Part shown: piece after piece, positions 58,791 through 64,000 of the stretch
Layout of the letters: the number at the start of each line of letters is the position of its first letter
Numbering within the stretch: position 1 is the first letter of the stretch
DNA from: Vandiemenella viatica
Lineage: Eukaryota; Arthropoda; Insecta; Orthoptera; Morabidae
Reading direction: 5' to 3'
DNA length: 64,000 bases
Assembly (NCBI GenBank): GCA_031002005.1
Contig: JARYHS010008074.1
Span: 277,079,930 to 277,143,929 of the forward strand
Program-made: the position numbers and the translations under genes
Notes under the pieces: generated by a model
Told to the model about the DNA's origin: nothing
The model's database searches: none
What the model saw: only the letters and a program-made list of their open reading frames with translations

Positions 58791-59515
58791 TTTGTGTACA
58801 AAGCCGATTGGCGTATAAATAAATATGATTTGACCAAAGTGGAGACCTTATTCACTAAAATAATACCCTGTTTCTCCATTTAGGATAGATATCAAGGGAG
58901 ATATATAGCTCGTGGCAAAAAAAAAAAAAAAAAAAAAATATGTTATTGAAATAATGGTAATTTTGCCCTTTGATGATCGAATTCCATAATACTCCTTTCT
59001 TAAAATATGATGTGACCATGGCAGAGACCTTAATCTTTAAAATGATACTTCATTTATCTATATCGCTTATGTATAAAGAGAGATAAATGGCTCGTGACAT
59101 AAAAACGCGTTGCGGAAATATTGATACTTTTTCCCTTTAAGGGTTGAATTCCGAAAAATTTCTTCCCTAATATATGATGTCACCGAATCTTTAAATGATA
59201 CTTCTGTTAATGTTTCCAGTTTGGTATCCAGGGAGATAAACTGCTCATAACACAAAAAACAGCATTTTAGAAATATTGATATTTTTGCCCTTTAAGGGTT
59301 GAATTCCGAAAAATTCATTTATTAAACTATAATATGGCTAAAGTGGAGACCATAAGCTTTAAATGACATCTCACTGATTTTGGTTAAGTATGAAGGTATT
59401 TTTTTTAAGGATTAAGGTCCACATTATGTTTTAAGAAATTAATTTTTACAAACTCGACCCATAAAGGGCAAAAAAGTATTTATTTCTAATATGCGTTATT
59501 TTGTGTCACGAGTAC
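58791..59515 (+). repeat. Satellite-bearing element, copy 4, with inverted end
   Basis: Four diverged monomers on the plus strand (near 58867, 59048, 59197, 59365) and then, from about 59396, part of a monomer in the opposite orientation (AAGGATTAAGGTCCACATTA ... CGACCCATAAAGGGC ... TTTTGTGTCACGAG). A poly(A) run (58918-58938) sits in the first monomer. No head motif is seen at the left. Confidence 0.75.
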
Positions 59516-61007
59516 GGATTGCAATCCAGCAAAACGGGATACCGCATCACTAGACAGTCTGGCGGATCCGCACATAATTAAGCGGATACGCAATCCGCAA
59601 ATGGGGTGAAAACGCGTGTCAGTTTGTGTGAATCGCTGCCCCACTCGGTCTCTATCGGAAGTATTGCACTGTTTGCCTGTAGCCTCACAGTTGGCATTTG
59701 ACCAATGTGAACAAATGTTTGTTTGTGTTAACCCTCGTAATTCGTAAGTAATAGATCCACTTTTACGTATTCATTAAAACTTATGTTTGTTTTGAGTATA
59801 TATTTCTATAAATTGAGCTATGTTGCATGTTTAGTACGATTTTCTAACTGTGTAAAAAGTATTGTTCATGTGTCGCACACGTTATTTGAACCACACAGTT
59901 AAAGCTTTTTATTCACGGTTTGATTATTGCTGTTTTCTGTATTTGCAGATAAGCTAGTTGTAACAACTTCCTGTATTCGCGGCTGGAAAATTTGGTTATT
60001 CCTTGATACGAAACTACAGTAGCCGGCACGAAAATAGACCTGCGAAGGTCAACGCATCTCCATACAATGTTGCAAATTCTCAGAAAATCAACTTTCAGTA
60101 ATATGTGCTGAAAAATTCTAAAAAATAATACTGAATTTGTGGAACAAGGTGCTGTGATTTTTAACTCGAAATATTTACATGACTATTTTTTTAAAAAAAA
60201 AAACTAGTTCCCATGAAACTTTACGAATGAAAATACTTTCTTCACTTCAACCAACCGAAAAAGCTAAACCAATGATAAAAATAGCTGAAAAAAATTATGC
60301 GGCTTCCCGAAAGTTAACGGATTAGCACAGAATATTTTGTATTCATTGTATAGCGAAGAATGTTATTGAAATTTTTTAAAAAGTTATACGAATCTCTTGT
60401 TTGTCCCTTTTGTGTAATGTAAAAAGTTGTCGCTGACTAACTTCCGTTCTGTTTGTCACGTAATAACTTCCAGCGAGAAAGTTTGTGAGAAAATAATGAA
60501 ATTAATTTTAGAAAAACAACAGCATCTTTAAACGAATGCTTCTGGTTTGCTTAACAATTTATCTGCATGAATGTTATCGCGTTACGTTCGCGTCCAACAC
60601 TGGCCGACGGCTTCCGTCAATTACGACGAGCGAGATACTCATAGTTACCGTGCCTTCTCAAAATATTCAAATTCAGGCTCGTGTAAGAATTATTTTCGTA
60701 ACAGAGAATTATATGACAAAATACACATAAAAATGGTTTCCTGAAAGTTCTTATTACCTTAATAAAATAAAGTTAACGCAATGTCTGCTTTCAATAAAAT
60801 TACTAAAGAAATGATTGGAAAACTTATAAACTGGCTTATTTTCAGAGCTGTGAGCCATTATCCTCTCCGTAACTTATTCATCTTCGGATTCATTGGACTG
60901 AAGATCACTGTCGCTACTTTCTCCCAGCTGTATCACGAACTGATCCATTTCTGTGTCTCTCGCGCACTGTTTAATATAATCAGTTTCTTGTAATCTTTCC
61001 GAATGTC
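59516..61007. other. AT-rich spacer, no gene seen
   Basis: A short stretch at 59516-59615 has GCGGATCCGC/GCGGATACGC motifs that recall hAT subterminal repeats, without a matched partner. The rest has no coding; the ORF at 60781-60993 has no resemblance to known families. Confidence 0.4.
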
Positions 61008-62275
61008 TTACACAATTAGCCCAATCTTCTTGAGTAACGCTGTCTGAAGCTTCGTGACATCGGCAAGTTTGAAGGTCGTGTTCTTCTTAGCGACATCCCG
61101 TTTTACTTGTGCCCAGATGAGTTCGATTGGATTATACTGGCAATGATAGGGTGGCAGGCGAACTATTTTATGTCCCATTTCATTTGCCAATTGATCCAAT
61201 TCAAATACCTTCTTGGAATTTCGAATTTGTTCTTTACATAAAAGCTCATCCCTAGTTTCATGCGGAAAAAATTCAACACCATTCTTAAGTAGCCATTCAA
61301 TAATATCTCCCTTACGCCAGTTTGAAGATGGTGGTTTGTCTGTTTGAATGGAATGATAACTGGCATTGTCCATGGCGATAATGCACCCTTTATCCAGCGA
61401 GCGACACATATCACAAAACCGCCTCTTAAAAATCTCACCGTTCATTTCTTTATGGTAATCCGATATAGACGAACTTTTTCCGCCACGAAACACAAGTTTG
61501 GCTCCGAAACCTTTATGTGCAGAACCAGCATGTACTATAACAAGTCGGCTTCCTCGGTCAGTAGGAACTTTAAAACCTCCGTTACTTCTCGTATCATGCC
61601 AAATGTATTTGTTTGTATGATTTTGGTTAATGTAAGTCTCGTCCAAATAAACAATTGGCCTAGCGTCCTTTGTACGCAATGAGTTCATTGTTCGCAAAAA
61701 TTTGCTCTTTAAGCCGCAATATCACTGCGTTCCATTAAAAAAATTTCGTCCGTCGTTGAATTTCTTAAATTTAAAACCCAGTCTTTTCGGAAGACGATGA
61801 ACGGAGCTTTCTGAGCCTGAATTGCTGATTTTACGTGCGAGATCAGACCGTATTATAATAGCCATTGGGTATTCTCCTCTGTCGTAGTACTCTAAAACAG
61901 TCCTGCGAACTACTTCTTTATTAAAATCATCCAGTTCAGTGCATTTGTGTTCCCGCCTATACTTCTTTCTTGGTGATTCAGAAACAGGGCTCAAATCTTC
62001 GGTTTCTGTCGAACTTAAAATACCGACGATACGTTGTACCGACTTCTTCGGAATACCACAAGCCTCCGCTGTCAATGCTTGTACTTGAGCAAAGTTAATG
62101 TTTCTCCTGGCTTCTTCGTTGTGGGAAAGGTTGCTGAAATACTTGAAAACATTTGTCACGACAACTTTACTTTGCTTTCTGATATCTGGACGACCTACAC
62201 GAACACCGATTTTACTTCTTTTCGGTAACGCACTGCATGTATAATTCTGTTCTACAACGTCACTCATCATAAAGA
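61008..62275 (-). pseudogene. IS630/Tc1/mariner transposase with wide D-E spacing (Sailor-like)
   Basis: Two frames form one transposase: N-terminal 62275-61722 and catalytic 61697-61008. The N-terminal part has LTAEACGIPKKSVQRIVGIL (helix-turn-helix), a basic linker (PRKKYRREHK), and a second HTH ending LGFKFKKFNDGR. The catalytic part has IVYLDETYINQNHTN (first Asp), CIIAMDNASYHS (second Asp) and PPYHCQYNPIELIWAQVKRD (catalytic Glu). I count 81 residues between the second Asp and the Glu, far more than the 34-39 of ordinary Tc1/mariner and close to the DD82E ('Sailor') group. The two frames are separated by two small frame breaks near 61720, in and after a T/A run, and the rest is intact. 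Fairly young copy; TIRs not found by eye. Confidence 0.8.
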
Positions 62276-62345
62276 CAAAATATTTTCCTATCTCTCTTCT
62301 AAAGGTATCCCTCAACCCTTTCCATTTCTTCTTGATGTCAGCGAC
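62276..62345 (-). other. MADF-like exon fused upstream of the transposase
   Basis: Upstream and in frame with the transposase N-terminus, the minus strand reads ADIKKKWKGLRDTFRREIGKY, the signature of the third helix of MADF (Myb/SANT-like) domains in insect transcription factors. It is preceded by a polypyrimidine tract and TAG (TTATTTCTTTTGTTCTAG, around 62345-62362), a good splice acceptor. No earlier MADF exon is identified in the window. It may be a host-gene exon caught by the element or a transposon-encoded domain. Confidence 0.5.
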
Positions 62346-62362
62346 TAGAACAAAAGAAATAA

Positions 62363-63125
62363 GAACAAAAGCTCCTTAGTACATATAATTCCATTCGATA
62401 GAGGTGTAATCTTATAACCTAGAGACAACCCTATTTCCTGTAACCCCACTAGTACTATTACTAAGATTCTATGAAACCCCATTTTACCTATGTGAAGGAA
62501 TAGTATTTACACTTCCTGAATTCCACATTTTCCTTAGATTCACTTGCTTATTACCACACCCTAATCATAATTCTATTTTACAATAACACCAAATTCTTAC
62601 TTAATAGCTATAGTTAATGGGTTGCTTGATACTTAGTCTGGTCCATGTTTACACTTCACACCATCTGCAGATTACTCAGCACTGTTGACACTGCGAACCG
62701 CTGAATCGCCGTTACCCAGGTCGTTCGCCGATGGTTGAAATCGATCCTGCAGAACACAAGTATTGTGACAGAATGCTTGTTTGTTATATTGATCTTAAAG
62801 AACTTGTGTCCTTTCACTTAATTGTTTTGTTTGTGATTAAGAGGCAGTGAGTGTGTGTGTACTAGAGTAATGTTGTTTATGAATTGCCACTCTGTTATTA
62901 GGGTGGAGCAGGATTCAACCCATTTATTGTTTATACCTTTTCATATTACAATTCCCGTTTCATGCAAATCAATACAAAATATCTATATATACACCGTGTA
63001 AAGCTATATTTTACCGACTTAACAGCACCTTTTCCATCTTTCAAGTAAAACGTTAACATGGCTGTTATGCCTGTACTGATCTTTATACATTACTTTAGTT
63101 TCTCTTCTGCTTATTGTTTATTTCG
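62363..63125. other. Probable gypsy 3' region / LTR, not resolved
   Basis: Lies downstream (on the minus strand) of the gypsy pol end. It may contain the 3' LTR, but no TG...CA terminus pair or polypurine tract could be fixed and no other LTR is in view. Confidence 0.3.
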
Positions 63126-63762
63126 ATTTCTTAGGTTATAGTGCTGCTGCGACCGATTTTCAGATCTTACCTTTTCCTCCGCGTTTCCCCGAGTCCTTGG
63201 CCCTACCGATGGTGCTAGAGGAACCTTACTGCCAGGACGATTTCGCAGCTGATAGTGTTGGTTAGGGCTGGTACTTCGTTGTGGTTCTGTGTTCGTTTCC
63301 CGAACTACCTTATCTGCTGGTGGTTTATTACCGTCGTTTGAAGCCCTTGGATCCCTTATATATACAGTTTAACCCTGTTTTTATTTACTATTAATTTCCT
63401 ATCTGGTAATTTTATTTCCAAGGTCACATTTGATGGCAGAGATAGAACTTCATATGGTGCAGAACATGTTGCATTAAATTTTGACGTAGTTCCCTGTTTT
63501 CTGTAAGAATAGTTCAATAAAATCAACGATCCTACCCCAATTTCTTGTAGATGGGCTTTCTTATTATACTGTTTTTCTTGTCTAGCGAAAGCTTTGGCAT
63601 TAGCCTTCCTTACTCTACTCCAGATGCGTTTTAATTTGTGCGCCAAACTCCTAACTTCTGGGTTAGCTAACTCTTTAGGAACAGGAAACACAGCGAACGG
63701 TGACCTCATCTCATGACCATATAATACTTCATAGGGTGTTTTGTTTGTAGAAGTGTGAATTC
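63126..63762 (-). pseudogene. Ty3/gypsy pol C-terminus (integrase end), interrupted by mariner
   Basis: The minus-strand frame 63778-63356 reads (after the inserted mariner bases) HTSTNKTPYEVLYGHEMRSP, the conserved 'TPYELLYG' end of the gypsy integrase core, then a chromatin/GPY-type C-terminal region (VGSLILLNYSYRKQGT, APYEV, LEIKLPDRKLIVNKNRVKL). Sequence to about 63126 continues in another frame with a LRNRPGSK-like basic tail. The upstream part is separated by the mariner at 63765 and the window edge. The first codons at 63765-63778 belong to mariner. Confidence 0.85.
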
Positions 63763-63764
63763 TA

Positions 63765-64000
63765 CGAGGGTGAGTCAAATGAAAACCTTAAATTTGTAAT
63801 AAAAAATCGAAATTTCGCGCCGTTATCCTGTAAGTTGGTAAGCGTGCTACAAGCAGCGTGCAGAATGGCCTATAGGTGGCAGCATAGTGCAGATGCACAA
63901 ATACCGTCACAGTATCAGTATAAAGATGGCTGCCCCACTTGAGACTTGCACCAGGGAAGAACATCGTTCTGTTATTCGGTTTCTGAGTAGTGAAGGTGTG
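63765..64000 (+). mobile_element. mariner transposon, copy 2, 5' part (runs off window)
   Basis: The left end CGAGGGTGAGTCAAATGAAA after a TA at 63763-63764 matches copy 1's terminal repeat. The 5' UTR and transposase start (MAAPLETCTREEHRSVIRFL, from about 63926) are in frame to the window edge with no stop. It inserted into the gypsy pol. Same family as 31700-32993, in reverse relative orientation; whether this copy has an intact catalytic triad lies outside the window. Confidence 0.9.

Noticed and set aside
59516..59615. hAT end with GCGGATCCGC motifs
   Set aside because: It is similar in style to the element at 3264-5191, but no matching second end or TSD was found.
60781..60993. 70-codon frame
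   Set aside because: Composition fits chance in AT-rich spacer, and no motif is recognised.

Overview
The window is intergenic, transposon-dense nuclear DNA from an animal, very probably an insect. The clues are GT-AG introns, AT-rich spacers, tRNA-derived SINEs with poly(A) tails, jockey/CR1-type LINEs, mariner, many hAT families and a Polinton/adintovirus-type polymerase gene. The species cannot be fixed from the sequence; a large-genome polyneopteran or hemipteran would fit. I see no intact host gene, rRNA, functional tRNA, CRISPR array or bacterial operon. There is one 1000-base assembly gap (36645-37644).

Layout. 0-2 kb: degenerate LINE (family A). 3.3-5.2 kb: hAT-like element carrying a SINE. 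6.3-7.3 kb: Helitron fragment beside a P-like fragment. 9.1-9.5 kb: PIF/Harbinger-like MITE. 11.8-16.3 kb: the most unusual locus. A minisatellite and a TATA-like promoter lie ahead of small phase-1 exons, including a tandemly duplicated proline/serine-rich exon, followed by a broken protein-primed family-B DNA polymerase that stops just before its palm domain. 16.9-21.6 kb: hAT element with a jockey LINE inside. 21.9-22.98 kb: hAT MITE and a Penelope GIY-YIG fragment. 23-34.2 kb: a nest of transposons in which a second copy of the same hAT holds two further hATs (one inside the other), a long-TIR element and a mariner. 34.2-36.6 kb: another hAT transposase running into the gap. 37.6-42.4 kb: two LINE pieces with an extremely G-poor coding strand, in opposite orientations. 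42.4-43.6, 49.45-52.14, 54.8-55.8 and 58.8-59.5 kb: copies of an interspersed element built of ~167-bp satellite monomers; the 49.5-kb copy has a 334-bp dimeric higher-order period. 43.6-46.5 kb: CR1/jockey-like LINE. 48.0-48.3 and 52.8-53.86 kb: more jockey fragments. 53.9-57.8 kb: two P-like (THAP) transposons, one interrupting a second family-A LINE. 61.0-62.35 kb: Tc1/mariner-type transposase with unusually wide D-E spacing, preceded by a MADF-like exon. 63.1-64 kb: Ty3/gypsy pol end interrupted by a second mariner.

The insertions can be ordered because many element ends are defined by inverted repeats plus target-site duplications (TSDs) visible in the sequence: 8 bp for hAT- and P-like elements, TA for mariner, TTA for the Harbinger-like MITE. 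Nearly all coding pieces are broken by stops or frameshifts, so the region is mainly a record of past transposition. Family names rest on motif recognition by eye; no database search was run.
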